Shown here piece after piece: positions 55,770-64,000 of a DNA stretch of 64,000 nt (the stretch's first letter is position 1; each line of letters begins with the position of its first letter). Under the pieces are notes generated by a model. That model saw nothing but the letters and a program-made list of their open reading frames with translations. It did no database searches and was not told where the DNA came from. The stretch covers positions 1 through 64,000 of the forward strand of contig JAXMBH010000028.1 of NCBI GenBank assembly GCA_046349975.1, in the 5' to 3' direction. The DNA is from JABDGM01 sp046349975 (GTDB taxonomy: Bacteria > Planctomycetota > Planctomycetia > Pirellulales > Lacipirellulaceae). A program made the translations under genes and the position numbers.

Positions 55770-56798
55770 TTAGAAATCGAATTTGTCGATGTTGTCTTTC
55801 GTGAACACGAGCATATCGCCGAGGAGGATGTTGTCGCCTTCGATGACGCGCTGTCCCAGGCGGCCGGCGGTGAAGGAAGTATCACCGGGTTTGAGTTTGC
55901 CGGTGGCGAGCGCTTCGGCGACGTAGACCGTGAGGTAGCCGAAGTCGCGCGTGTCCCAGAGGACGACCGACTTAACTGTGCCATCGGCCACATAGGGCTT
56001 CATTGGATTGGGCGTCGAGAGGCCGGCGACGAGCACCTTGCCCGAGAGGCCGGCTTGGCGAACCGCTTCGGCGGCCCCAGGGAAGGCCACCGAGGTGATG
56101 CCCCAGATGCCCTTGAGATCGGGGTGAGCGCGGAGGAGCGTGCGCGTGGTGGAGAGGCAGCGGTCCTGGTCTTCGCCGGGGAACTCGACCGCGACGAGTT
56201 TCATGTTGGGATACTTTTCGAGCCGCTTCTTCATCTCGGTAATCCAGGCGTTCTGGTTGGCGGAGGTTTGCACCGAGCTGACGATCGCGACTTCGCCGGT
56301 TTCGCCAATGTCCTTGGCCATGAGATCGACCAGCCCGAAGCCGATTTGCTGCGGCGTCGCCTGGTTTACGAAGAACGACCGCGATTCGGCGGGAGTGTCG
56401 GAATCCCAGGAGATGCACTTCGTGCCTTGTTCCTGAGCTTTCTGCATGGCAGCGCCGAGGATTTGGCCGTCGTCGGATGAGACGGCAATGACGTCGAAAC
56501 CCTGGAGCGCCCATTGGCCGATGAGTTCGGCGGCTTTGGTCGGGTCGGATTCAGTGGGGCCGTCGTAAATGAGCTCGACATTGCCGAGTTCCTTGGCGGC
56601 GGCTTCGGCGCCTTCGTTGCAAGATGTGAAGTAGCTAATGCCCTTGCGTTTCGGCAGCAGGCCGACCGTGATTTTTCGCTTGGCGTCTGTCGCGGCTGGT
56701 TGGCCGGCGGTTGGCGGGGGACTATTCGAGCAGGCTGAAAGAACGAGCAAGGACGGCAGGAATAAGATGGCGACGGAAACCGAAATCTGGCGCTTCAT
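55770..56798 (-). CDS. rhaS: Rhamnose-type ABC transporter substrate-binding lipoprotein
   Basis: A 342-residue periplasmic-binding lipoprotein. The lipobox LSAC places the lipidated cysteine at residue 23. The mature part matches the RhaS/LsrB class: ITVGLLPKRKGISYFTSCNE, DGPTESDPTKAAELIGQWAL, GFDVIAVSSDDGQILGAAMQ, FVNQATPQQIGFGLVDLMAK, and WDTRDFGYLTVYVAEAL. The ATG at 56798 begins the signal peptide. It is the last gene of a three-gene minus-strand operon (fused ATPase-permease, permease, binding protein). AI-2-binding LsrB belongs to the same class, but the adjacent RhaA makes L-rhamnose the best guess. Confidence 0.85.
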   Translation of the reverse strand: MKRQISVSVAILFLPSLLVLSACSNSPPPTAGQPAATDAKRKITVGLLPKRKGISYFTSCNEGAEAAAKELGNVELIYDGPTESDPTKAAELIGQWALQGFDVIAVSSDDGQILGAAMQKAQEQGTKCISWDSDTPAESRSFFVNQATPQQIGFGLVDLMAKDIGETGEVAIVSSVQTSANQNAWITEMKKRLEKYPNMKLVAVEFPGEDQDRCLSTTRTLLRAHPDLKGIWGITSVAFPGAAEAVRQAGLSGKVLVAGLSTPNPMKPYVADGTVKSVVLWDTRDFGYLTVYVAEALATGKLKPGDTSFTAGRLGQRVIEGDNILLGDMLVFTKDNIDKFDF

Positions 56799-56897
56799 GG
56801 CGTTGCTCCGCGGAATATGTTCAGTTGCGTCCAGTGTATGGGAGTGGGGCCAACCGAAACAGTTCTCCGGCTGTGTGAATGCGATCAAGGGCGTTTA

Positions 56898-56927
56898 AGA
56901 ACCGGGGGCTAGCGCCCGGCGGCTGAT
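56898..56927 (+). repeat. AACCGG-GGCTAGCGC dispersed repeat, copy 2
   Basis: AGAACCGGGGGCTAGCGCCC followed by GGCGGCTGAT, differing from the copy at 35226 at a few positions. It contains the palindrome GGGCTAGCGCCC. It lies between the binding protein and permease genes of the rhamnose operon. Confidence 0.65.
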
Positions 56928-56990
56928 GCAATTTGTTGGCGGGCACTTCTTAGTGGCGAGCGCCGGGGTGGATCGGTGTTGAAACGGCTT

Positions 56991-57965
56991 TTAATAACGA
57001 CTGCGGCGTGGAATGAGTGAGTTCAGCAGGACGGCCGCGATGAGCAGGCCGCCTGTAACCAGTGCATTCAACTCGCTGATGTGCCAATGCCAAGGTACGA
57101 ACTTTGTGCATTCGTGCAACAGGGCGAGGCCCAAGATGACGCCGGCGATGTTGCCGCGGCCGCCGAAGATGCTCACGCCGCCGAGCACCACCGCGGTGAT
57201 CACTTCGAGCTCCAGCCCGGTAGCGAAGTCGGCTTTGACTTGCCCGTAGCGGCTGGCGAGGAGCACGGCGCCGATGCCGGCCGCTAGACCGGAGAGCGTG
57301 TATAAGACCAGCTTGATGCGGGCGACGGGGATGCCGGAGAACAGGGCGGCGGTTTCATTGTGGCCAATGGCGTAGAGGAAGCGGCCGTAAGCTGTTCGCC
57401 CGAGAAAGAGCGCGGCGGCGATCGACGCGATAACGATCAACCAAATCGGCAGCGGCAGGAAGGCCATGTCGCGCTGCACGAGCGCGGCGAAGCTCGCGGG
57501 GAAACCACTGATGGTGACGCCTTTCGTGAGTGCGAGCGCGAAGCCGCGATACACGGCCATGGTGGCGAGGGTCGCGATGAGCGGATGAATGGATCCGCGG
57601 GCGATAAGCAGTCCGTTGAAGAGTCCGGCAACGACGCCCGTGACGACTGCCGCTACCGCGCCGAGGGCCATGCTGCCGGTGGCTTGAAAGGCCAGTCCGA
57701 GAACGACGGCAGCGAGGCCCACCATTGATCCAACCGAGAGGTCGATGCCGGCGGTGATGACGATCATTGCCATCGGCAGAGCCACGAGAGCCAGGCACCA
57801 TGACTCGCCGGCGAGTCGAACCTGAATGCTGGGGCCGATGAATCGCGGTTCGAGCGTGCCGGCCACGACAAACACGAGCCCCAGCAGTAATGCGAGCGTA
57901 GTTTCGTGCCAGTAGGCGAACGGCGCGCGCGATGCCGCGGATTTTACGATGGCGGCTGCATTCAT
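56991..57965 (-). CDS. rhaQ: Rhamnose-type ABC transporter permease
   Basis: A 324-residue inner-membrane permease with about ten hydrophobic segments. The EAA-like and family blocks are present: VITAGIDLSVGSMVGLAAVV, LIARGSIHPLIATLATMAVY, GRFLYAIGHNETAALFSGIP and LEVITAVVLGGVSIFGGRGN. It belongs to the ribose/rhamnose/AI-2 permease family. ATG at 57965 overlaps the stop of the upstream fused ATPase-permease gene by four bases, so translation is coupled. The fused protein already supplies one permease, so this would be the second half of a heterodimeric channel. Confidence 0.88.
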   Translation of the reverse strand: MNAAAIVKSAASRAPFAYWHETTLALLLGLVFVVAGTLEPRFIGPSIQVRLAGESWCLALVALPMAMIVITAGIDLSVGSMVGLAAVVLGLAFQATGSMALGAVAAVVTGVVAGLFNGLLIARGSIHPLIATLATMAVYRGFALALTKGVTISGFPASFAALVQRDMAFLPLPIWLIVIASIAAALFLGRTAYGRFLYAIGHNETAALFSGIPVARIKLVLYTLSGLAAGIGAVLLASRYGQVKADFATGLELEVITAVVLGGVSIFGGRGNIAGVILGLALLHECTKFVPWHWHISELNALVTGGLLIAAVLLNSLIPRRSRY

Positions 57966-60517
57966 AAGGTAGCAACTCCGGCGACTTGCTTTGGTCGCAT
58001 CCAGTTGTCGGCCAACACGGCGAGCAAGATGAAGCAGCCCTGAATGGCGAGCCGCCATTGCGGCGGCGCGCCGATGTAGGTGAGTGCGGTCGGCACCAAT
58101 GAGAGCAACAGCACGGCGAGGAGTGTGCCGGCGATGGTGCCGCGGCCGCCCGTAATCGAAGTGCCGCCGACGACGACGCAGGTCACGACCAAGAGTTCCA
58201 GCGATTCACCCATGTTCGCCTGGATGAGCGAATTCTTCGGCGCGAGGACGATTGCGGCGATCGCTGAGAAGAGGCCCGAGAGTGCGAGCGTGATGAAGCG
58301 GATTTTATGCGGCGAGATGCCGAGCAGCGCGGCGGCTTTAGGATTGCTGCCGACCGCATAGATTCGGCGGCCGAGCGGCGTGTAGCGAACGAGCAGCCAC
58401 ACGGCGAGCGCGATGGCGGCGGCGAGCCACACGCTAATGGGCACGCTGAGAAACCTGCCGGTGGCGAACTGGCGGAGAGTTTCCGGGCGGCCGTGAATGT
58501 CGGTGCCCCGCATGGCGAGCTTGGTGACGCCGCGAAGGACGGTGAGCATGGCGAGCGTCGCGATGATTGAAGGAACGCGGCCGAGCGTGACGAGCAGGCC
58601 ATTGATCGCGCCGATGGCGAGGCCAACGAGAAGCGTGCAGGCGGCCGCGGCGGGAATGGACAGCGGCGGGCTTTCGCCGTAGCACAACAGGCCGAAGACG
58701 GCGGCGGCGAAGCCGAGGAGCGAGCCCACGGAGATGTCGATTTCGCCGGTGGCGATTACCAGCGTGACCGCGCAACCGATGATCGCAGCTGGGGCGGCGT
58801 CGGCGGCAATATCGAGCAAGTTCGCAGGCGCCAAGAACGACGGGCTGCGCAAGCCGACCGAACTCAACGTGGCGACGAACAGCAAAGCCAGCCAGATTTC
58901 GCGACTGAGGGGGAAGGACGAGCGCAGGCCGGGTGGCAGGCGTGGCGTCGGCCGAGACAGGCGGCCGTCGGTTTCCGTAGCCGTCGATTGAGGCAGTGCG
59001 AGCGCGAGAATTTTCTGTTCAGTCGCTTCGCGGCCAGGGACTTCGCCGGCGATGCGGCCCTCGCGCATCACGAGGATGCGATCGCAGATCTTGAGCAGCT
59101 CGGGCAGTTCCGATGAGATGACGAGCGTCGCCATCCCTTCGGCGGCGAGTTGGCGGATGCGGCGGTGGATTTCCGCCTTGGAGGCGACGTCGACGCCGCG
59201 GGTCGGTTCGTCGAGGATCAAAATTCGCGGGTTCGCAGCCAGCCATTTGCCGATGACCAGTTTCTGCTGATTGCCACCGGAGAGCGATTCGGCGGGCAGC
59301 GAAGGGCGAGCCGCGCGGACGTCAAGCTCCTGGAGCAAAGACTTCACAAGATCGTTTTCGCTGCGGCGGCGGAGAAAGGACCAGCTTGTAAGCGACCGTA
59401 GAACGGCGAGGCTCAAGTTCGCGGCGACTGATAGCGGCAAGACGAGCCCTGCGTGTTGCCGGTCTTCCGGCACAAGGGAAATGCCGCGACGGATTGCGGC
59501 GCTTACATCGCCGGGCGGCAACCGTTCGCCGAAGACAGTGACTGAACCGCTATCGTAGGGCGTAACTCCGAAAATTGCGAGTGCCACTTCACTGCGGCCG
59601 GCGCCGACGAGACCGGCGAGGCCGAGGACTTCTCCGGCGGCCACACATAGCGTTACGTTGGCAAATTGTCCCGCCGCAGTAAGGCCCTCGACGCTCAGTT
59701 GCGGGGCGTAGTTCGAGACTTGTGACGTGTGGCGATCTGCCGCGAGCGGTTCAATTTCGCGACCGACCATTAGCTCAATGAGTCGGTCGGCGGTGACCTC
59801 GCCGATGGGGTGCGTAGCGATGTGCCGGCCATCGCGCAGCACGGTCACGCGATCGGCAAGTGCGAAGATCTCCTCCATGCGGTGCGTGACGTACAAGATG
59901 GCGGCGCCGTCATCACGAAGCCGGTTGATGATGCGGAACAGAACTTCGGTCTCGCGCGCGGAGAGAGACGCGGTCGGCTCATCCATAATGAGGACGCGGC
60001 AGTCTTGCGACAGGGCGCGAGCGATGCCGATCATCTGCCGCTGGGCGAGAGACAACTCGGCGGTAGGGCGGTCGATGTCGATGTGTTCGCCCAAGTTGGC
60101 GAGCAGTGCGCTCGTCTGCTGCCGCATTGCCGCTCGATCGAGCACGATTCCACGCACTCGGCAGAGTTCGCGGCCGACAAAGATATTGTCGATTGCATTC
60201 AGGTCGAGACAGGCGACCGACTCTTGGTGGATGACTGCGACGCCCAGTTCAACTGCCGTTTGTGAGCCGTCATCGAGTGGTTGAGTGCCGATCGTGACCT
60301 GACCGGCGTCGGGAGCGTAGATGCCGGCGAGCACACGAATCAAAGTCGACTTACCGGCGCCGTTTTCGCCGCACAGGGCATGAACTTCGCCGGCGCGCAG
60401 CTCGAGGCTGACAGCGGTGAGCGCACTTACGCCGCCGAAGGACTTATGGATGCCGACGGCGCGGGCGGCGACGGATTTCGGTTGCGAGTCGGGGGCGTCA
60501 ACTGCCGGTTCAGCCAA
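57962..60517 (-). CDS. Fused ABC ATPase (two NBDs) and permease, rhamnose type
   Basis: An 851-residue fusion. Residues about 15-500 are a double nucleotide-binding protein like RhaT/RbsA: Walker A GENGAGKST (50-58), signature LSLAQRQ, Walker B VLIMDEPTA, then a second domain with a degenerate Walker A GLVGAGRSE and LSGGNQQKLVIGKW, ILILDEPTRGVD. Residues about 525-851 are a sugar permease: TLVIATGEIDISVGSLLGFA, LGRVPSIIATLAMLTVLRGV, RRIYAVGSNPKAAALLGISP and VVTCVVVGGTSITGGRGTIA. A proline-rich linker (GRLSRPTPRLPPGLRSSF) joins them. These are usually two separate genes. It starts with TTG at 60517, preceded by GGAG seven bases upstream. Confidence 0.9.
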   Translation of the reverse strand: MAEPAVDAPDSQPKSVAARAVGIHKSFGGVSALTAVSLELRAGEVHALCGENGAGKSTLIRVLAGIYAPDAGQVTIGTQPLDDGSQTAVELGVAVIHQESVACLDLNAIDNIFVGRELCRVRGIVLDRAAMRQQTSALLANLGEHIDIDRPTAELSLAQRQMIGIARALSQDCRVLIMDEPTASLSARETEVLFRIINRLRDDGAAILYVTHRMEEIFALADRVTVLRDGRHIATHPIGEVTADRLIELMVGREIEPLAADRHTSQVSNYAPQLSVEGLTAAGQFANVTLCVAAGEVLGLAGLVGAGRSEVALAIFGVTPYDSGSVTVFGERLPPGDVSAAIRRGISLVPEDRQHAGLVLPLSVAANLSLAVLRSLTSWSFLRRRSENDLVKSLLQELDVRAARPSLPAESLSGGNQQKLVIGKWLAANPRILILDEPTRGVDVASKAEIHRRIRQLAAEGMATLVISSELPELLKICDRILVMREGRIAGEVPGREATEQKILALALPQSTATETDGRLSRPTPRLPPGLRSSFPLSREIWLALLFVATLSSVGLRSPSFLAPANLLDIAADAAPAAIIGCAVTLVIATGEIDISVGSLLGFAAAVFGLLCYGESPPLSIPAAAACTLLVGLAIGAINGLLVTLGRVPSIIATLAMLTVLRGVTKLAMRGTDIHGRPETLRQFATGRFLSVPISVWLAAAIALAVWLLVRYTPLGRRIYAVGSNPKAAALLGISPHKIRFITLALSGLFSAIAAIVLAPKNSLIQANMGESLELLVVTCVVVGGTSITGGRGTIAGTLLAVLLLSLVPTALTYIGAPPQWRLAIQGCFILLAVLADNWMRPKQVAGVATL

Positions 60518-60626
60518 CGAAGTGCTCCAGTGCGACGGATATTCTTGTAGCCGTGTCCTACGAAGGTCGCGAAACGAACAGGCGCCGAAAACGGCGGGAT
60601 GTACATCGCGCCTGGTTCGCCGGCGA

Positions 60627-61328
60627 TTATTGGGAGCGTTTCATTGTACCGACACTTCCAAGCGTCTTCAGCGCTACCAACAGAGGGCAGTCGTCGCCGG
60701 CCGCGTGACCGTTGCGGTAGTGAGCGAGCAGTTCTTTGGAACGTTGGGCGAGCATTCGTCGCACTTCGCGGCGTTTGCCTGTGACGCGGGGGATTTTCAT
60801 CGAGTCGTAAGCGGTCGTTTGATGCCGCATCCACGCGATGACGGCCGACTCGGCCCGGCGTTCAAGCGAAATGCGCTTGGTGCGAGCGACGGTCCCGCTG
60901 CCGACGGGCGTTGCGTGTTGGGCGACGATGGTTGCCAACTGGTCGGCGGCTTCAGCATGACGGGGATGAAAAGCGAGATAGCGGAACACGGCCGCGGTGA
61001 AGTCCTCCACGTATTCGCTTTGGGCTCGCTCGCGTCGTTCGGCAGCGGCCTTTTTACGCTGGGCAAATCGCTCGGTCGACCGTTCTGCTGCGAGTTCGAG
61101 CCGCAGTCGCTCGATGGTCGCTGCCGGCGCCCACACGCCTCGGGAAAAGACTTTGCGTCGTTTCTTTTCCTGGACGACCCAGTGATCGCCGGCAGCTTTC
61201 ACGCGACGTGTAAGGGCCGCGTCGCCAGGCGGCAGCAGCTCCCAGCCTGAAGGAACCGGCAGGACTTTGCCATCAGCCGCGCGCACGGTATTCGGCTGGG
61301 GACCAACGCTGAAAGCGGCTTCGGTCAT
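60627..61328 (-). CDS. DUF2293 domain protein
   Basis: A 233-residue soluble protein. The first half is basic and contains WELLPPGDAALTRRVKAAGD and VVQEKKRRKVFSRGVWAP. The C-terminal part (ESAVIAWMRHQTTAYDSMKI, then RRMLAQRSKELLAHYR) fits DUF2293, a small domain with a conserved RH-x-T-x-YD motif. Its function is unknown. The N-terminal W-x-x-L-P-P-G-D-A-A-L-T-R-R-V pattern is usual in planctomycete homologues. It is about 110 bases upstream of the ABC operon on the same strand but probably independent of it. Confidence 0.75.
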   Translation of the reverse strand: MTEAAFSVGPQPNTVRAADGKVLPVPSGWELLPPGDAALTRRVKAAGDHWVVQEKKRRKVFSRGVWAPAATIERLRLELAAERSTERFAQRKKAAAERRERAQSEYVEDFTAAVFRYLAFHPRHAEAADQLATIVAQHATPVGSGTVARTKRISLERRAESAVIAWMRHQTTAYDSMKIPRVTGKRREVRRMLAQRSKELLAHYRNGHAAGDDCPLLVALKTLGSVGTMKRSQ

Positions 61329-61433
61329 TCCATTTGCTTCCGTACAGAATTCGTCGGGTCGTTATGCCGACATTGCGATCCGGTCCAATCGAGAATCCCG
61401 CCATGTGGCCGGCAGTTTAAACCAGTCAGCCAA

Positions 61434-61742
61434 TCAGTAGAACACCGCCAGCCAGATTGTCGGCTCGTTGGGAGCCGTCCATTCGACTCGATGCTTGGTA
61501 TGCGCCGGAATACTCACGTGATCGCCCGGCGTGAGGTCGACCAAGCGATCTTCGAAGCGCAGCTGGGCCGCGCCCTGGAAGAGAACAACCCATTCGTTTT
61601 GCATTTGATCGTACCAAAACCCTGGCGGTGACGCGTGCCCGAGCGAGACGATGCGCTCGATGCGAACATGCTCGCTCGCGGTGAGGATGTCGGTGATTTC
61701 CTGGGGAGTGGCCCGGGGAATTTCAAAAAAGACGTTGTTCAT
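61434..61742 (-). CDS. Small cupin protein
   Basis: A 102-residue single-domain cupin. Cupin blocks: GFWYDQMQNEWVVLFQGAAQ (EWVVL carries the first metal-site glutamate), then LRFEDRLVDLTPGDHVSIPA and HTKHRVEWT (histidine of the second motif). Small cupins of this type are often 'cupin domain-containing' proteins of unknown substrate. It is on the minus strand downstream of a gap of about 390 bases. Confidence 0.85.
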   Translation of the reverse strand: MNNVFFEIPRATPQEITDILTASEHVRIERIVSLGHASPPGFWYDQMQNEWVVLFQGAAQLRFEDRLVDLTPGDHVSIPAHTKHRVEWTAPNEPTIWLAVFY

Positions 61743-62133
61743 ATCACCCTTGTGCGGCCAGTGCTAGGCGTTACATAATTTTTCGTTGTCGAGTGACAGC
61801 TTGATCGGATCGAGCGGCGAGGCATGCACGGTTTGGGAGAAAGTGTGATCGCGCTCGCCGTCATTGTCCATTCGATGGGCGAGAAATCCTCTCCAGCCGC
61901 TGGGCATTGGCAGTAAGTGGTAAAAGCGCAAAGTCGTTGCTTGATGACCTAATGTGGCGATTTGCTGGGAAACGGAACGGTCCGGCAATTGCACCGGGAG
62001 ATGAGGACTCTTGCCGAGCCCCCAGATAAGCTCTTCCAGAAGCCGAGGGGATGGGGAATTTTGCACCAACTTCGCCTTCCCTGGCGGAAAAGAGTGGCAC
62101 ACTCGAGAGAACCGACAACAAGGAAGCTGAATC
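61743..62133. other. Gap with an uncertain open frame
   Basis: A minus-strand frame (61764-62135, 123 residues) is open here but resembles no family, and its ATG would overlap the ATG of the divergent alcohol dehydrogenase, leaving no room for a promoter. I do not call it a gene. AAGGAAG before the dehydrogenase start is a likely ribosome binding site. Confidence 0.4.
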
Positions 62134-63150
62134 ATGAGAGGAACCGTGCTCTACGGCCCGGGCGACATTCGGTTCGAAGATCGCGAAATGCCGCGAATCG
62201 AGCAACCGACTGATGCGGTAATTCGGATGGCGGCGACGTGCGTTTGCGGATCAGATCTGTGGCCGTATCGCGGATTGCAGCCGATCAAGGGACCAACGCC
62301 GATGGGTCACGAGTACTGCGGCGTTGTTGAGGAGGTGGGCAGCGGTGTAACTTCGATCAAGCCAGGCCAGTTCGTCGTCGGTTCGTTTGCGACTTCCGAT
62401 AACACCTGCCCGAATTGCCAGTACGGCTATCAGTCTTCGTGCCTCCAGCGCGAATTTATGCTGAGGGCCCAGGCACCGTATTTACGGGTTCCATTGGCAG
62501 ATGGAACGCTGGTTCCCACGCCCGGGTTGCCACCGGATGATCTCATCCCAAGCCTGTTGGCGACTTCCGATGTGCTGGGAACCGGCTGGTTCGCCGCGGA
62601 CGCAGCCAAAGTGAAACCGGGAGCGACGGTCGTTGTCGTTGGCGATGGTGCAGTCGGCCTGCTGGGCGTGCTTTCGGCAAAGCAAATGGGAGGCGAACGC
62701 ATCATCGCAATGAGCCGGCATGATGCTCGGCAGAAGCTGGCCCGCGAGTTCGGGGCCACCGACATTGTTGAGGAACGCGGCGAGGAAGGTGTCAATCGCG
62801 TCATGGACATGACGAAGGGAATTGGTGCTGATTCGGTGCTCGAGTGCGTTGGTACTCAGCAGTCGATGATGCAAGCGATTCAGTCCGCCCGCAGGGGCGG
62901 CCATGTCTCCTACGTTGGCGTGCCGCATGGTGTGGAGTTGAAAGGCGAGCAGTTGTTTTACACGCATGTCCACCTCCACGGAGGCCCGGCACCAGTGCGG
63001 CGTTTTCTTCCAAATCTCATCGATTTGGTATGGAAACGCGCAATCGACCCGGGCAAAGTTTTTGATTTGGTGCTACCGCTTGAGAAGGTGGCAGAGGGCT
63101 ACCAGGCCATGGACCAACGTCGGGCGATCAAAGCACTGCTGCGTCCCTAA
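62134..63150 (+). CDS. Zinc-dependent alcohol dehydrogenase (MDR)
   Basis: A 338-residue medium-chain dehydrogenase. Catalytic zinc ligands are in CVCGSDLWPYRG and MGHEYCGVVEEVG. A structural-zinc-like segment DNTCPNCQYGYQSSC has only three cysteines, so that site may be incomplete. The cofactor motif VVVGDGAVGLLGVLSAKQMG follows. GADSVLECVGTQQSMMQAIQ completes the nucleotide domain. The GDG variant of the Rossmann loop and the tail EKVAEGYQAMDQRRAIKALL are typical of a common bacterial MDR subgroup with unknown alcohol substrate. Confidence 0.88.
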   Translation: MRGTVLYGPGDIRFEDREMPRIEQPTDAVIRMAATCVCGSDLWPYRGLQPIKGPTPMGHEYCGVVEEVGSGVTSIKPGQFVVGSFATSDNTCPNCQYGYQSSCLQREFMLRAQAPYLRVPLADGTLVPTPGLPPDDLIPSLLATSDVLGTGWFAADAAKVKPGATVVVVGDGAVGLLGVLSAKQMGGERIIAMSRHDARQKLAREFGATDIVEERGEEGVNRVMDMTKGIGADSVLECVGTQQSMMQAIQSARRGGHVSYVGVPHGVELKGEQLFYTHVHLHGGPAPVRRFLPNLIDLVWKRAIDPGKVFDLVLPLEKVAEGYQAMDQRRAIKALLRP

Positions 63151-63235
63151 GTAAGTATTGTCGCATCGGAGTGCCAATATCGCCGCGAGTCGCTGACACC
63201 CATTGGCCAGCTGCTAGTTCCCTGGCGACTATTGG

Positions 63236-63655
63236 CTAATGGCTGGCTTCAGAAGGGCTCGGCGGTAAAAAGGGCGCGGCCACCTCGGGTGGAATGCGAG
63301 CTAATCGCCCCGTTGCGGCGTTGATCATGGCCCAAGTGGTCTTGGCCGTGACAATGTTCTTGCCTGCCGAATTTCGAAAGCGAATGTTGCGCACAAACCG
63401 CGCTCCAGTGGGGGCTTCGGTGATGAACGTTTGCGCTTCGACGCTTTCGCCTTGTTGGATATTGCCGTGATAGTCGATCTCGTGCCGCACGACCACCCAA
63501 ACGTAGGCGGCAACGTCGGCCGGGCGGGCGTCGCGCTGCCAGTGGGCGGCGGCGATGACTTCCATCCACTGGACCCAAATGGCGTTGTTCACGTGGCCCA
63601 ATTGATCAATATGCTCTGGTCCGGCGGTAAAGGTTGCGTCGTAGGTGCTGCTCAT
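63236..63655 (-). CDS. Acyl-CoA thioesterase, 4HBT family (hotdog fold)
   Basis: A 139-residue hotdog-fold protein. It has the 4HBT signature HIDQLGHVNNAIWVQWMEVI with the catalytic Asp in the IDQLGHVNN segment. Strands VVVRHEIDYHGNIQQGESVE and RFVRNIRFRNSAGKNIVTAK follow. Such proteins hydrolyse short-chain or aromatic acyl-CoA, as YbgC- and FcbC-like enzymes do; the substrate cannot be told. It is convergent with the alcohol dehydrogenase gene. Confidence 0.88.
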   Translation of the reverse strand: MSSTYDATFTAGPEHIDQLGHVNNAIWVQWMEVIAAAHWQRDARPADVAAYVWVVVRHEIDYHGNIQQGESVEAQTFITEAPTGARFVRNIRFRNSAGKNIVTAKTTWAMINAATGRLARIPPEVAAPFLPPSPSEASH

Positions 63656-64000
63656 GGACGGGAAGTGCAGGTCTTATCACGAGAGTCTGGTCCGCAGTTG
63701 GAACAGAGAGGCATTGAATGAATCATCGGGCAATGGCCAGCCTCAGGCCATAAGCCCGGGAGCGCCATCTGCAGAAGTATTCAGCGGCCAGCGGCCGGGA
63801 CGGTGTGAGCTGAGGTACGTGCCAGTGCGGCATCGGTTAGCTCTGGCCTTAAGCGTACTCAATTATGGACGTTGGGCCTATGTACGGGTACAAAGATCGC
63901 CGCGACGGACTGCCAATGACTGGGGGTGGCTAGAGTGGCCGAAAAACCGCGAGCGCCGTGCGGCTAATCAGTTAGCTGCCGAGCATTCGCTGCGGCGGCT
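63656..64000. other. Terminal intergenic region with repeat copy 3
   Basis: No gene is seen in the last 345 bases. Bases 63945-63970 (AACCGCGAGCGCCGTGCGGC, then TAATCA) are a diverged copy of the dispersed repeat at 35226 and 56898. The window ends inside non-coding sequence. Confidence 0.5.

Noticed and set aside
61764..62135. A 123-residue minus-strand frame
   Set aside because: Its start codon overlaps the start of the divergent alcohol dehydrogenase, it has no recognisable domain, and only the shorter part could be transcribed.

Overview
The window reads as chromosomal DNA of a planctomycete, most likely of the order Pirellulales. Evidence: four pairs of a PSCyt1/DUF1549/DUF1553 protein with a DUF1501 protein, a DUF1559 pseudopilin with an H-X9-DG motif, secreted proteins ending in a type I dockerin plus a PEP-CTERM anchor, high GC, and intergenic gaps full of short palindromic and tandem repeats. 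No rRNA, tRNA, CRISPR array, prophage or complete insertion sequence was seen. The one transposase-like gene is a solitary REP-associated (RAYT-like) Y1 protein.

Layout. 1-14.3 kb: three DUF1553-DUF1501 pairs, with two small ParE-type toxin-antitoxin modules between or beside them. 14.3-15.5 kb: a GNAT acetyltransferase and a decayed gene tail. 15.5-34.2 kb: a predicted beta-1,2-glucan utilisation locus. It holds a LacI regulator, a GPH-type sugar transporter, a long GH94 phosphorylase of the 1,2-beta-oligoglucan phosphorylase / cyclic glucan synthase type, a GH1 beta-glucosidase, a dockerin-bearing hydrolase-like protein, a pseudopilin, a two-module jelly-roll dockerin protein, two GH144-type enzymes and a small PEP-CTERM protein. 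Five near-identical TGAAAGCGCTTTCA operators (two upstream of the phosphorylase, one each upstream of the transporter, the pseudopilin and the small PEP-CTERM protein) tie it into one regulon. 34.2-41.5 kb: an SDR oxidoreductase and the fourth DUF1553-DUF1501 pair, split by about 1.5 kb of repeats including a 40-unit heptamer array. 41.8-45.9 kb: a Tat-exported dimethylformamidase-beta-like protein and a ceramidase-sialidase fusion. 46.2-49.0 kb: two CBS-domain proteins divergent from a ClC channel. 49.0-52.9 kb: a RAYT gene embedded in its probable REP family, two DUF1801 proteins and a zinc alcohol dehydrogenase. 52.9-60.5 kb: a predicted L-rhamnose locus (isomerase-like protein, RhaA, ABC transporter with a fused ATPase-permease). 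60.6-63.7 kb: DUF2293, cupin, alcohol dehydrogenase and thioesterase genes.

How the parts may work together: in the 15.5-34.2 kb locus, exported GH144 enzymes would cut beta-1,2-glucan outside or at the surface. The transporter would import the oligosaccharides, GH94 would phosphorolyse them to glucose-1-phosphate, and GH1 would finish sophorose or glucose ends. The LacI protein would repress until inducer accumulates. This substrate assignment is inference from family membership and synteny. Assignments rest on reading motifs by eye; no database search was run.
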